Below, in pieces: positions 17,778 through 26,942 of a stretch of 64,000 nucleotides of DNA. Source of the stretch: CAZOKZ01 sp964580585 (lineage in GTDB: Bacteria > Sumerlaeota > Sumerlaeia > SLMS01 > JAHLLQ01). A program made the translations under genes and the position numbers. Numbering within the stretch: position 1 is the stretch's first letter; each line of letters opens with the position of its first letter. Below the pieces are notes generated by a model. The model saw only the letters and a program-made list of their open reading frames with translations. It ran no database searches and was not told the origin of the DNA. Location of the stretch: assembly GCA_964580585.1 (NCBI GenBank), contig CAZOKZ010000013.1, positions 8,151 through 72,150 of the forward strand. Reading direction: 5' to 3'.

Positions 17778-19883
17778 ATGCAATATGGGTTGACGAAAAA
17801 AACCCTTGGCGTCCTGGTCGGCGCAGCTTTGCTCAGTGGTAGTGCCTTTGCCGCTGGCCCGACGCTTACGAATCTCCCGAACGTCGTTATCACGGATCGT
17901 AATAATCCTGCGACGTCCGCTTCCGCGTATGACTTGGATACGTCGGTAACGGAAAACCGCTATCGTTTCACGGCAGCCTTTCGTCTGAAAGACTATGTGA
18001 ACTACGGTGACAACTCTGACAGTGCGAAGGGCACGGTAAACTATCTGTTCCGCGAATTGGACTTTAGCTTCCAGCCTGTTGGCACGCACACCATCGAAAT
18101 CAATGGCGATTCTCCGGTATCGACCATTCCTACGTATGACGACCTGGTTAACAGCAGCTTCGGCGACGTTGTGTCCGCTGGCGCGCTTGATTTTATCAAC
18201 GTTAATCAGTCCGTAAACAATGGTAACACTGCGGATTCGATACCTCGGGCTCCGTTTACGGACACGACGACGATCGAAATGTTCGTCGCCAGTACCGAAG
18301 TTCAGGACGAAATCGACTTCCAGACGTTCAGCGTCATCACGACGAACGACGTCGATCCGCTCGATGACCACATCGAGTTCTCGACGGGTGTTTCGATCCT
18401 GACGCCGGAAATCTGCATCACCGATTTCGCTGGCTGGTATCCGATGACTGAAAACATCTACGTTGACTTCACTCAGGTTCCGCCTTTGACGCTGGCAACG
18501 TTCGATGTTCAGTATGAAGCTGCGGCTCCTCAGTATTCGCCGTCCGCTTCCGACACCGGCTCGACCAACGACTTCCTTGGCAATCCGTTTGGCGTCTTCC
18601 CGGCTGGCACGACCACGCTGACCGGTACGACCCAGGCTTCGCCGACGATCATCGAAGCATCGGGCGCCTTCGGCGACCTCCTTGCGCCGCAATTCGTTGG
18701 CTTCTTGTCATGGCGTCGTGACTTGTCCATCAAGACAACGATCAACACGACGGCTGGCCGCATCTACATGGCTCGCTGGACGATGTCCGACGACTCGGTT
18801 ACAACCGCTGCCAATGCACCGCAGGTTCCGCAGGTTCGCTTCCGTTTGGGTGAATCCACGGACTACGGCTCTGGCGTTGCTTACGACGGCTTCTCCTACA
18901 ATGGTGCCAACTCCATCGCGCTTGATAATGGAACACGTACGCATCGTTCCTACTACTACGCGCATGCGAACGGTGAAATCGGCTTCGGCTATGACATGGC
19001 TGACTATTTCAACGGTGCCAGCGCTAACATCGGCCTGATCTATCCGAACGGCCACCGTGACTACGGTCTGTCGCTCCACAGCGTTGAAGTCTTCAGCTTC
19101 GATCGCGCTGACTTGACCGACGAACAAGTCGAGTTCAACCAGGGTGAATCGTCTGCGACGATAACACTTGCTGGTGGACAGCCGACTCCTCCAGGCGGCG
19201 CCGTAAACTACGACGCAACCGCTTGGGAAGGTCCGCTGCGTGTCTTCCAGGAATCGGGCACAACACGTCCGATTACGATGACGAATGGCGGCGACGTACT
19301 GAGTATCGATCTGAGCCAGGGCGACAGCGCTGTGACGGCTCAGTGGGATACCTACAAGTATGCTGCCAGCCCGCTCATCATCGCCGGTGGTTTGGATAAC
19401 GGTACTGAAATCGTTAGCGCCGTTCCGAACGATCGCCTGATCATCATGGATACGTGGTTGAGTTCGCCTGACGCTGCTGTTAGCAGCAACACGTTGCCAG
19501 TCGTTCGTATCGGCTTGACCACGGACGTTTGGGGCGAATCCGGCTCGACCGCTCCGCAGATTCTGCAGGGACGTTTCTCGTTCTTCCAGTTCCGCGGCAG
19601 CAACTACATCAACGAACACGTTGGCGTTCAGGTTCCGGCCGACATCGCGCTCGAGACTGGCGCTCGCCGCTACTCGGTCATCATGGAACCCCAGATCCAG
19701 AACTTCAACACGATCGATGTTCGCCCGCAGATCGACATCACAACCTACCCGCTGTTCGCTCGTACGGACTTCACCGCTACGAACCTGAACACGGCGTTTG
19801 ATGAAGGTCAGTTGGACATCAACCGCGTTGTCATCTCGACCTACCAGTTGCCTGCTGACTTCGAATCAGCGCCTTGCAACTAA
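17778..19883 (+). CDS. Secreted surface protein, possible S-layer-type major protein
   Basis: This 701-residue protein has a clear signal peptide (MQYGLTKKTLGVLVGAALLS..., cleavage after AFA). The mature chain is acidic, rich in Thr, Ser, Asn and Asp, almost free of Cys (two visible), and looks all-beta. Two carboxy modules share a pattern: RIYMARWTMSDDSVTTAANAP...VRFRLGE and DRLIIMDTWLSSPDAAVSSNTLP...VRIGL, suggesting an internal duplication of jelly-roll units. A strict set of preferred codons (gcg/gct, cgt, ggc, ctg, aac), a strong ribosome site and its own strong terminator point to high expression. S-layer or sheath function is inferred; no anchoring domain is recognised. Confidence 0.75.
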   Translation: MQYGLTKKTLGVLVGAALLSGSAFAAGPTLTNLPNVVITDRNNPATSASAYDLDTSVTENRYRFTAAFRLKDYVNYGDNSDSAKGTVNYLFRELDFSFQPVGTHTIEINGDSPVSTIPTYDDLVNSSFGDVVSAGALDFINVNQSVNNGNTADSIPRAPFTDTTTIEMFVASTEVQDEIDFQTFSVITTNDVDPLDDHIEFSTGVSILTPEICITDFAGWYPMTENIYVDFTQVPPLTLATFDVQYEAAAPQYSPSASDTGSTNDFLGNPFGVFPAGTTTLTGTTQASPTIIEASGAFGDLLAPQFVGFLSWRRDLSIKTTINTTAGRIYMARWTMSDDSVTTAANAPQVPQVRFRLGESTDYGSGVAYDGFSYNGANSIALDNGTRTHRSYYYAHANGEIGFGYDMADYFNGASANIGLIYPNGHRDYGLSLHSVEVFSFDRADLTDEQVEFNQGESSATITLAGGQPTPPGGAVNYDATAWEGPLRVFQESGTTRPITMTNGGDVLSIDLSQGDSAVTAQWDTYKYAASPLIIAGGLDNGTEIVSAVPNDRLIIMDTWLSSPDAAVSSNTLPVVRIGLTTDVWGESGSTAPQILQGRFSFFQFRGSNYINEHVGVQVPADIALETGARRYSVIMEPQIQNFNTIDVRPQIDITTYPLFARTDFTATNLNTAFDEGQLDINRVVISTYQLPADFESAPCN

Positions 19884-19912
19884 TGGTTGAAAGTTAGACT
19901 GTGTCGATAAGA

Positions 19913-19952
19913 CACCGCCGGGCGGCTCGCAAGAGCCGCCCGGTGTTTTTTT
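19913..19952 (+). terminator. Strong intrinsic terminator after the surface-protein gene
   Basis: An 11-bp GC stem (CCGGGCGGCTC / GAGCCGCCCGG) with loop GCAA and flanking CACCG/TG pairing is followed by seven T residues. It lies 30 bp after the stop codon. Confidence 0.9.
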
Positions 19953-19976
19953 ATTCAAACGATAATTGGGAACCGA

Positions 19977-20924
19977 TCAGCGCCGAGCGTCTGATGCAAC
20001 GCGCACAAAAGCGTCGCGCATTTGAGAGAAGAGATAATTTTTCCGAGCTACCTGCCGGGCTGCTTCTCCCAATGCAGGAAGCGCCTTCCAATCGAGTTCC
20101 CGAATGCCAGAAATCCAGGAGGATTGCTCGCGAGGAATCAGCAGACCGGTCTTGCCGTGTTCGATGACTTCGGGGATGCCTCCCACGGGTGTGGCGAGAC
20201 ACGGGATACCACGAATCATGGCTTCCAGTAACACCGTTGGCATGCCTTCGGAAATGCTGGGAATGACAAGGAGGTCGAGGCTGCGGAGCAGCGGTCCGGC
20301 AGGGACAAAACCGGGGCAAATGACACCTTCTGCTTCTGCTTTTTCTTGAAGGTTTTTTCCCAGCCGTCCTGCAAATATCAAAGTACCGGGTTTGTCGAGT
20401 TTGTGCCAGACGTCCAAGAAAAAATCGTGGCCTTTTACCGCATGGCCGCTTGCCAAAACGCCGAATACAGGCTTGGGGAGATCGTTAAAAAGGGCCGTTT
20501 CGTTCGAATCTGGCAATTCGACTCCGTTCGGGATGACGACCCCTGGCTCACCGTACAAGGCGTGACGCGAGTTACTAACCCACTTTGAAAAACGCCAGCG
20601 AATCAGTCGTCGAACGATTGCTTTCCGTCCAGCGAAATCAACGACACCTCGGATATTGCCCACGAGAGCTGGCCCACCCAGCGGCCACGCCAGGCAGGCT
20701 GCCAGATGCGCGTGCAGTCCGTAGCAAAACACCACTTCGGGTCGATAAGCGCGAACGGCGCGAAGCACGGCGGGCAGTCGAGAGTTGTTGGGAGGAAACC
20801 CCATGATTGTTTCGAGCGCCATCATTTCAAATTCCGGCACTGTGTCGCACAATCGACGAACGTTTGTTTCCGTTCCGCCACCGTGTTCGTGCATCAGAAG
20901 ATGGAGCGTGCGCGGGACGGTCAT
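19977..20924 (-). CDS. Glycosyltransferase family 4
   Basis: The start is the ATG at 20924, which overlaps the asnB stop codon by 4 bp (ATGA); the longer frame from 20987 would extend well into asnB. The 315-residue protein has an N-terminal HEHGGGTETNV loop (sugar-acceptor side) and a C-terminal GT-B half with GRLGKN. The GT4 signature SISEGMPTVLLEAMIRGIPC is followed by ATPVGGIPEVI. GT4 enzymes transfer sugars from nucleotide donors with retention. Coupled to asnB, it likely acts in surface polysaccharide or glycoconjugate assembly. Confidence 0.9.
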   Translation of the reverse strand: MTVPRTLHLLMHEHGGGTETNVRRLCDTVPEFEMMALETIMGFPPNNSRLPAVLRAVRAYRPEVVFCYGLHAHLAACLAWPLGGPALVGNIRGVVDFAGRKAIVRRLIRWRFSKWVSNSRHALYGEPGVVIPNGVELPDSNETALFNDLPKPVFGVLASGHAVKGHDFFLDVWHKLDKPGTLIFAGRLGKNLQEKAEAEGVICPGFVPAGPLLRSLDLLVIPSISEGMPTVLLEAMIRGIPCLATPVGGIPEVIEHGKTGLLIPREQSSWISGIRELDWKALPALGEAARQVARKNYLFSQMRDAFVRVASDARR

Positions 20925-22789
20925 CGCTGGCTCCGGTACCAGAGTTGAAACACGAGCAAGGCCCACAATTGGCGCTCGAAATTCCACCGGCCTGTCTGGT
21001 GGCGTTCGATCATGGTTTGGATAAAACGTTCATTGAAAAATCCGTGCTGGCGAAGTTCCCACGGGGACAGCACGTCCTGCAAAAGTCCGCGTAATTCTCC
21101 TCGAAACCATGCACGAAGCGGCACGGCAAAGCCGCGTTTTGGCCGGTTGAGAAGTTCGCCGGGGATATGTCGCCCAAGCAGACGGCGTAGTAGGATTTTT
21201 TGCCGTGTGTCATTCATTTTCATCCAAGTGGGCAGGCTGGCGGCGAACTCGACCAGGCGATGGTCGAGCAGTGGCACGCGCGCTTCGAGCGAATAGTGCA
21301 TCGTGGCACGATCGACCTTGGTCAGAATGTCGCCCGGCAGATAATGAACCAAATCCAATCGTCCGGCACGTTCGGCGAGCGATTGTTCGGTGTTCTGGCG
21401 TTCGGCGAACCCGCAAATCGGATGACGGGCGAAATCATCGTGACGCGCCAGAAGCCGATTTACCCACTCGTGGTTCCAGCCGATAAAAATCCAAGGATAT
21501 GCGGTGCGCGCATCGCGAAACCTCATCCCGCGTCCCATCATTTGCATCCGATAATGGGGCAGCGCGGCGGCTGTGTGGGCGCCTGCACGCCTTAGGATGT
21601 TGGGCATCCAATGCGTTCGGGCGACGGCTTGCTCTGCCCAGCGGTAGCGATCGTAGCCAAGAAAAAGTTCGTCACCGCCATCGCCAGATAGCGCTACCGT
21701 TACGGATCGGCGCGTCATGCGTGAAAGCAATAACGTGGGCAGAATCGAAGCGTCGGCGAAAGGCTCGCCAGAGACGGAAGGCAGGTTTTCGATCAACGGC
21801 AGGCAATCGCGGGCGCTCAGGATTTCGCAATGATGTTCCGTGCCGAGGTGTTTGGCAATGCGTTGAGCGAATGGAGATTCGTCGTATTCGGGCTCCTCAA
21901 ATCCGATCGTGAATGTGCGGGCGCGCGATGTGGATCGAGCCAAGGCCCACGTGACGGCGGTGGAATCAAGGCCACCGCTGAGAAAGCTGCCCAGTGGAAC
22001 GTCGGAGATTGTTTGCGCGCGAACGGCATCGAGCAAAAGCGTTTCGAGTCTGTCTGTTTTTTCAGAAAGAACGCGCTGGAGTGAAGTTCTGTTGGTTGGT
22101 TTTGTTGCCTGCGAACCGTGAGGCACACGCCAATACGCGCGCGTTTTCATCGCGCCGGTTTTTAAGTCGAATATCGCGTAGTGAGCGGGACGAAGTTGGT
22201 GAACCTGTCGATAAATCGAGGTGGGGGCAGAAATGTAGTTGCAAAGAAAATAGTCGCGCAACGCGAGTGGATCGATTTCGTTGTTGAATTTCGGATGAAG
22301 CCGAAAGGCCCGTGTGTCGGATGCGAACATCCAGTGGCCGTTGCCGAAATCCGCATGATACAGTGGTTTGATGCCGAGCCGGTCGCGTGCGAGCAATACG
22401 GTACCGCGCTGCGTGTCGTAAATCGCGAGCGCGAACATGCCATTCAGATCGGCTAAAAAACGGGGACCGCGTTCTTCGTATAACCGTAGCAACGTTTCCG
22501 TGTCGCAGTCCGTTTTCCAACGGTCGAATCGACACGAGGCGCGTAATTCGCGGTGATTGTAGCACTCGCCGTTATAAACGATGACAATCGAATCGTCTTC
22601 GTTTGCCATCGGTTGGTTGGCGGTGGGGGAGAGGTCGAGGATGCTGAGACGACGATGGCCGAGTGCAACGCGCTCATCACGAAACACACCGCGTGCGTCG
22701 GGTCCGCGCGCGGCCATCGAATCCACCATGCGGTCGAATGTTTCGGGAGAAACGTTTTTCGGCTGGGTCAGGCCAACGATTCCACACAT
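20921..22789 (-). CDS. asnB: Asparagine synthase (glutamine-hydrolysing), AsnB type
   Basis: This 622-residue protein begins MCGIVG, so after Met removal Cys2 is the glutaminase nucleophile. The class II glutamine amidotransferase domain (1-200, including RRLSILDLS and YNGECYNHRELR) is followed by the synthetase domain with PP-loop SGGLDSTAV and SGDGGDELFLGYDRY. The product is Asn from Asp, Gln and ATP, or an amidated sugar or peptide in polysaccharide-associated homologues. The downstream glycosyltransferase is translationally coupled, which favours a role in envelope glycan synthesis rather than amino acid supply. Confidence 0.93.
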   Translation of the reverse strand: MCGIVGLTQPKNVSPETFDRMVDSMAARGPDARGVFRDERVALGHRRLSILDLSPTANQPMANEDDSIVIVYNGECYNHRELRASCRFDRWKTDCDTETLLRLYEERGPRFLADLNGMFALAIYDTQRGTVLLARDRLGIKPLYHADFGNGHWMFASDTRAFRLHPKFNNEIDPLALRDYFLCNYISAPTSIYRQVHQLRPAHYAIFDLKTGAMKTRAYWRVPHGSQATKPTNRTSLQRVLSEKTDRLETLLLDAVRAQTISDVPLGSFLSGGLDSTAVTWALARSTSRARTFTIGFEEPEYDESPFAQRIAKHLGTEHHCEILSARDCLPLIENLPSVSGEPFADASILPTLLLSRMTRRSVTVALSGDGGDELFLGYDRYRWAEQAVARTHWMPNILRRAGAHTAAALPHYRMQMMGRGMRFRDARTAYPWIFIGWNHEWVNRLLARHDDFARHPICGFAERQNTEQSLAERAGRLDLVHYLPGDILTKVDRATMHYSLEARVPLLDHRLVEFAASLPTWMKMNDTRQKILLRRLLGRHIPGELLNRPKRGFAVPLRAWFRGELRGLLQDVLSPWELRQHGFFNERFIQTMIERHQTGRWNFERQLWALLVFQLWYRSQR

Positions 22790-22810
22790 CGACGGAAACT
22801 CCTCAATATG

Positions 22811-23010
22811 TGGTAAAAAATACTACCACGAAGGGCAGGAAGGCGCGAAAAACACAAAGGAACAAGAAGAAAAGAATTTAGCCACAGAGGACACAGAGTT
22901 CAAAGAGAGGTTCTGCGAATTTTGCAACACAGTTCGTAATCGAGTTTTGGGAAATTGAAAACGGCGAACTTTAGAAATCCCTTCTCGGTGATCTCTGTGT
23001 CCTCTGTGGC
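22811..23010. repeat. Intergenic inverted-repeat element between asnB and dnaN
   Basis: An 18-bp perfect inverted repeat, GCCACAGAGGACACAGAG at 22881-22898 and its complement at 22993-23010, encloses about 94 bp. On the left lie ACCACGAAGG-type repeats like those inside the long element at 7883-8156. This motif family is noncoding and probably MITE-like. Confidence 0.6.
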
Positions 23011-23020
23011 AAAAAAGTTC

Positions 23021-24166
23021 TTATACCCCCGCTTCGGCGCCTGCGGGTTGGCGAAGATCCGCCAGCTTGATCGGCATCAGCACGCACAGGTGATCCGGTT
23101 CGTCGTCGCACGCCATGACGGTCGGCGATTGTTCCGATTTGATCTTCAACCGTACGTCCGCGTGGGCGAAACTGTTGAGCGTTTCGATCATCAACTGATA
23201 ATTATACGCGATCTCCAGCGCGTTGCCTTCGTATTCAACGCTGACTTTACCCGCGAAGGTACCGATGTCGGCGGCCATCGAGGTAAACTCGCATGTGTTG
23301 TCTTCAAATTTCAAAATGATCGACTTGTTTTTATCTTCGGAAACCACGCCTGCGCGGCGGGCGGCGTCCTTGAACTGATCGCGGTTCAGACGTACCTGGA
23401 ACGGAAAATCGCGTGGGATAACCGCATCGCAATCGGGGTATTTGCCTTCGATCACATTGGTGCGGTATTCGACGTTATCGACAAAAAACGCAACCTGGCG
23501 TTCGCCGACTTCGACGGTAACCGAGCCTTCGTCGCCGAGCACCTTGCGCAGGTCGGCGAGCAGTTTGCCCGAGACGACAACCTTGACCGTTGGGTCGCCT
23601 TCGATGTCGCCGAGGGCAACGCTCATGCGCGAGAGCTTCTTGCCATCGGTCGCTGTCAGACGCAGGTTCAAATCTTTGACTTCCATCAACGCGCCCATCA
23701 AAACGCGGCGATGGTCTTTAGCGGGAAGAGCATACAAAATCGCATCGATCAAGCGGCGCATTTGTTTTTGCGTCACGCTGAACTTGCTCACGAACGTATC
23801 GGGCGTCCATTTCGGGTATTCGTCGGCGGGCAATGTGACGAGACGATACTGGTTCGACGCGCAGGTGACCTTTACCTGGCCGCCTTCGTCGGCAAGCAGC
23901 ACCTGGCTGCCGGCGGGCAACAGGCTGACGAGTTCCGCAAGTTTGTCGGCAGGGAGCGTGAGCTGGCCCGCGCCGCCTTCGAGTTGCGCCGGAATGCGCA
24001 CGCGAACGTGAGATTCCAGATCGGTGCCCAGAAATACGGCCTGACCGTCTTCGGCATCGATCAGCAAATTTGAAAGCACGGGCAGAGTAGTCTGCGATCG
24101 TTTGAGAAGAGAAGCCACCACGAGGGCTGCTTGGGTCAGGTCCTTTTGCTCGATCGTCAGTTGCAC
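23021..24166 (-). CDS. dnaN: DNA polymerase III beta subunit (sliding clamp)
   Basis: The start is set at the GTG at 24166 (VQLTIEQKDLTQAAL), giving 381 residues, the usual clamp length; the frame upstream of it looks noncoding. Three repeated clamp folds are visible, with the typical N-terminal LLKRSQTTLPVLSNLLI and C-terminal block ending DHLCVLMPIKL. The protein is the processivity clamp and binds polymerase and repair partners. No dnaA, recF or gyrB is adjacent, so the usual origin cluster is broken up here. Confidence 0.95.
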   Translation of the reverse strand: MQLTIEQKDLTQAALVVASLLKRSQTTLPVLSNLLIDAEDGQAVFLGTDLESHVRVRIPAQLEGGAGQLTLPADKLAELVSLLPAGSQVLLADEGGQVKVTCASNQYRLVTLPADEYPKWTPDTFVSKFSVTQKQMRRLIDAILYALPAKDHRRVLMGALMEVKDLNLRLTATDGKKLSRMSVALGDIEGDPTVKVVVSGKLLADLRKVLGDEGSVTVEVGERQVAFFVDNVEYRTNVIEGKYPDCDAVIPRDFPFQVRLNRDQFKDAARRAGVVSEDKNKSIILKFEDNTCEFTSMAADIGTFAGKVSVEYEGNALEIAYNYQLMIETLNSFAHADVRLKIKSEQSPTVMACDDEPDHLCVLMPIKLADLRQPAGAEAGV

Positions 24167-24214
24167 GGCGTCGTTTTCCCTTGTTCGTATGGGTTGAAGT
24201 TGAATCCCACAAAT

Positions 24215-24257
24215 GAAAAACAGGCAGGCCGCTGAGTGCAAGCACGACCTGCCGTTT
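24215..24257 (-). terminator. Intrinsic terminator after the AsmA-like gene
   Basis: On the minus strand the sequence CGGCAGGTCGTGC TTGCACTCAGCGG CCTGCCTG is followed by TTTTT. GGCAGG pairs with CCTGCC, and GTGC with GCAC inside. It lies between two minus-strand genes. Confidence 0.55.
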
Positions 24258-24294
24258 TGAAAGGTTTATTGTGTTTTTCGAGAGCGAAACTCAG

Positions 24295-25149
24295 TTACTT
24301 GCTATCGTCCTCGGCGTCGGCGTCTTTCTTCTTCTTGCCGAACAGGCCGCCGACGCTGTCGCTCAGGCCTTTGGCGGCATCGCCGACCGAGTCCGCAGCG
24401 CCGGAAGCCGTGGATTCGAGACCTTTGGTCAACTCGCCCGCCTGATCGCTGACGCCCGAGGTGAGACCCTTAAGCTGGCCGCCGAAGTCTCCGCCAACGC
24501 TGGTGATTTTCGCCAGAATAGCGGCGATGAATTCTTTGATCGCTTCGGCGGGCGTGACTTTTTCCTTCTTACCGCCAAGGTCGGTCATTTCGATTTCTGG
24601 CACTTCGACTTTGACCGTTTCGCCACCCGCGAGAGGTATGGCCACCTGGACCGTGGTGCCATCGACGAGGACCTTTTTGATCTTCATGGCTTTCTGCGAG
24701 GCCTCGGCGGGGGCTTCTTCTTCGGCGGCGGCTTCTCCGCTGGACAGGCGCTCGGCGTTTTTGATCAGGTCTTGGAGGTTCGAGGACTTGAGCGTTTTTT
24801 CCAACGTCATGTCGGCTTCCGATACCTGGATCAGGTTGATGACCGGCTCGTCGGTTTTGAAAGACTGGATGTCGGCTTCGACACGCACTTTGCCAAAGTA
24901 CATGGCGTGGTCGGTTTTGTAACCTTCGGGGTTCGGGATGTTAAGGCCGCGCAGTTCGATGATGCCTTTGGTGGCTTCAACCGTCACGCCGTCAACGGTG
25001 ACGGGGACTTGAAGGGCGAACGAGAGGGATTTTTCCGTCCCTGTTTTGATGATTTTGTCCAGGTTCTGGAACAGCACCACCATGGCGATGCCAATCAACA
25101 ATACTAATACTCCGACGCCGAGGGCGGCGAATTTGAGCATTTTTTTCAT
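24295..25149 (-). CDS. Membrane-anchored AsmA/DUF748-like protein
   Basis: The 284-residue protein has an N-terminal transmembrane anchor (about 5-27). A region follows with patterns seen at the start of AsmA-like proteins (TEKSLSFALQVPVTVDGV, IELRGLNIPNPEGY). The middle is a Glu/Ala-rich, low-complexity segment. The C-terminal quarter has Gly/Ser/Asp/Lys-rich repeats (DSVG, GLES, KGLSDSVGG) and ends in a Lys-rich and acidic tail. AsmA-type proteins act at the envelope and some carry lipids between membranes; this short form may be a relative. The GAGGAG site before 25149 supports the start. Confidence 0.6.
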   Translation of the reverse strand: MKKMLKFAALGVGVLVLLIGIAMVVLFQNLDKIIKTGTEKSLSFALQVPVTVDGVTVEATKGIIELRGLNIPNPEGYKTDHAMYFGKVRVEADIQSFKTDEPVINLIQVSEADMTLEKTLKSSNLQDLIKNAERLSSGEAAAEEEAPAEASQKAMKIKKVLVDGTTVQVAIPLAGGETVKVEVPEIEMTDLGGKKEKVTPAEAIKEFIAAILAKITSVGGDFGGQLKGLTSGVSDQAGELTKGLESTASGAADSVGDAAKGLSDSVGGLFGKKKKDADAEDDSK

Positions 25150-25342
25150 CTGTATCTCCTCGATGCAGGGTGACCTTAATCGCCCAGCGTTATTTCTTAC
25201 CGTGGTGAAAATGGGCTTGTTTGATCGATGCCCGACAATACGCCGGGAGCCTTGGGCAGATGGAAGCAGGGATCAAGCCGATTTGCGCACCCTTGCCTGT
25301 CCGGCTTGCCCCGTCCGTCTGGGCTGTGCCCAATCGCGGGTA

Positions 25343-26071
25343 ATGAAACCAGAGTCCGAACAAACTTTCGAATCGCCTGTTGAGCCTTCTGCGTCCGCGC
25401 AACCCGGTGCTTCCGGGCGTCGTGTGGTGTTATTGGTCCTGTTATTTGCCCCGTTGTTAATTATTCCCCTCTTGTTGACGGGTAAAGTCCACGAAACCCA
25501 AGTTTGCATGGAGACCTTGCAACGGCGCGAGGCCACCTATTGGGTGGTGGGGTCCTATCGTTTGACGCAGCCCGAATGGCAACCCGTGCCGGATTGGCCC
25601 AAGGCAATCGACCACGAGGGATTTTTCACCCTTCTGGGCGAGCCTCTCGTTGCCGACCCAGCCGATTTCCCTTGGCCTGCATTCGAGGAAGAGCATTGGG
25701 AAACGCTGTCCCGTTCACAACCGTTGACCGTTTTTATGTCGATTGAAAATAGCAAGGCGCTTCCGGAGAGACGTCGGAATTTACTGGAGTTACGACTTCT
25801 GATGGCGACGGTGCTGGAGCCGGGAGATGCGTCGGCGATGAAGTGTCTGAGTGAAATCGAGCAAGTCCTTCGTCCGCGGGATGTGGTGGAGCCACTTGCT
25901 TCGGGACGAAAGCGCCGCCATCGCCCTCCGACCGAAGCGGAGAATATCGCCCATCAATGGATGACGGCTGCGCAACATGCTTTCAATGTGGAAGGGACAC
26001 CCGAGGCGGTCGCGCAGTCGCTGTGCGATTTCGATCGAAATTTGATCGACCAGACCAATTTGGCTCAATAA
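25343..26071 (+). CDS. Single-pass membrane protein of unknown function
   Basis: The start is the ATG at 25343 (MKPESEQTFES); longer frames upstream overlap the preceding gene. The 242-residue protein has a Ser/Pro/Ala-rich N-terminus and one hydrophobic helix near 32-50 (VVLLVLLFAPLLIIPLLL). About 190 outer residues follow, with basic and acidic helical segments (LPERRRNLLELRLLMATVL). I do not recognise a family. It precedes the GT2 gene by about 120 bp on the same strand. Confidence 0.6.
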   Translation: MKPESEQTFESPVEPSASAQPGASGRRVVLLVLLFAPLLIIPLLLTGKVHETQVCMETLQRREATYWVVGSYRLTQPEWQPVPDWPKAIDHEGFFTLLGEPLVADPADFPWPAFEEEHWETLSRSQPLTVFMSIENSKALPERRRNLLELRLLMATVLEPGDASAMKCLSEIEQVLRPRDVVEPLASGRKRRHRPPTEAENIAHQWMTAAQHAFNVEGTPEAVAQSLCDFDRNLIDQTNLAQ

Positions 26072-26193
26072 TCTCGTGCTGGTATCGATAATCGATACCT
26101 TTTCGTTCATCTTGATGCTTGCCATCGCCGATTACAGGAGTTCAGACTGAGTAGTCTGCCATCTCTCGAATTGTTGGATACTTCCCAAGCGTA

Positions 26194-26928
26194 ATGAACC
26201 ATAACGCCGCCCCGTTTTTGTCGGTCATCATCCCAGCCTACAACGAAGAAGTCCGGTTACCGGACACGTTGCGTCTAATCCAGGAGTACCTGGACGGCGC
26301 GCCTTATACGTGGGAAATTGTGGTGATGGACGACGGCTCGACCGACCGCACGGTTACCGTTGCTCGCGAAGCGTGTGGCGAGCGTTCGAATTGCCGGGTG
26401 ATCAAGGCAGCCCGCAATCAAGGCAAGGGAGCGGCTATTCGCCGTGGTATGTTAGAGGCGCGTGGACGCTATCGGCTTTTTACCGATGCCGATAATTCGA
26501 CTCCGATTCAGGAAACCGCCAAATTATTGCGCCGAATGCGGCGGGCCAGGGCGGATGTCGCTATTGGCTCTCGCGCGGTTCGGGGGGCGCAACTCGAGGT
26601 TCGCCAGCCGTTGCACCGCGAAATGATGGGACGTTTTTTCAATGTCCTGGTTCAGCTATTGGTCTTACCGGGAATCCACGATACCCAATGCGGTTTCAAG
26701 ATTTTCACGGCGCGGGCGGCAAAGGCCATTTTCCCCCATCAGCGCCTGGATGGATTTTCTTTCGATGTGGAAATTCTGTGGTTGGCGCGCCAGCAAGGGT
26801 ATCGGATCATTGAAGTTCCGATTCGGTGGATAAACAGCCCTGCTTCACGCGTGTCCCCGATCCGGGATTCCGTCCATGTATTTGCCGATTTGATACGAAT
26901 CCGATTCGGGTTGCTCGGTCATCGCTAA
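26194..26928 (+). CDS. Dolichyl-phosphate glucosyltransferase-like GT2
   Basis: The 244-residue protein has the GT2 core: FLSVIIPAYNEEVRLPDTL near the N-terminus, the VMDDGSTDRT nucleotide-binding motif, FTDADNSTP (metal-binding DxD), and the QCGFKIFTARAAK acceptor-side block. This set matches the ALG5/DPM1-type polyprenyl-phosphate sugar synthases. It has no C-terminal membrane domain, so it is probably a peripheral enzyme that charges a lipid-phosphate carrier. It lies just before the FHA-GAF-sigma54 regulator gene. Confidence 0.9.
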   Translation: MNHNAAPFLSVIIPAYNEEVRLPDTLRLIQEYLDGAPYTWEIVVMDDGSTDRTVTVAREACGERSNCRVIKAARNQGKGAAIRRGMLEARGRYRLFTDADNSTPIQETAKLLRRMRRARADVAIGSRAVRGAQLEVRQPLHREMMGRFFNVLVQLLVLPGIHDTQCGFKIFTARAAKAIFPHQRLDGFSFDVEILWLARQQGYRIIEVPIRWINSPASRVSPIRDSVHVFADLIRIRFGLLGHR

Positions 26929-26942
26929 TCGAGGTCATAGGT

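Noticed and set aside
17587..17793. 68-codon frame before the surface-protein gene
   Set aside because: It overlaps the next gene's start out of frame, has no strong ribosome site and no family pattern; it is more likely leader sequence.
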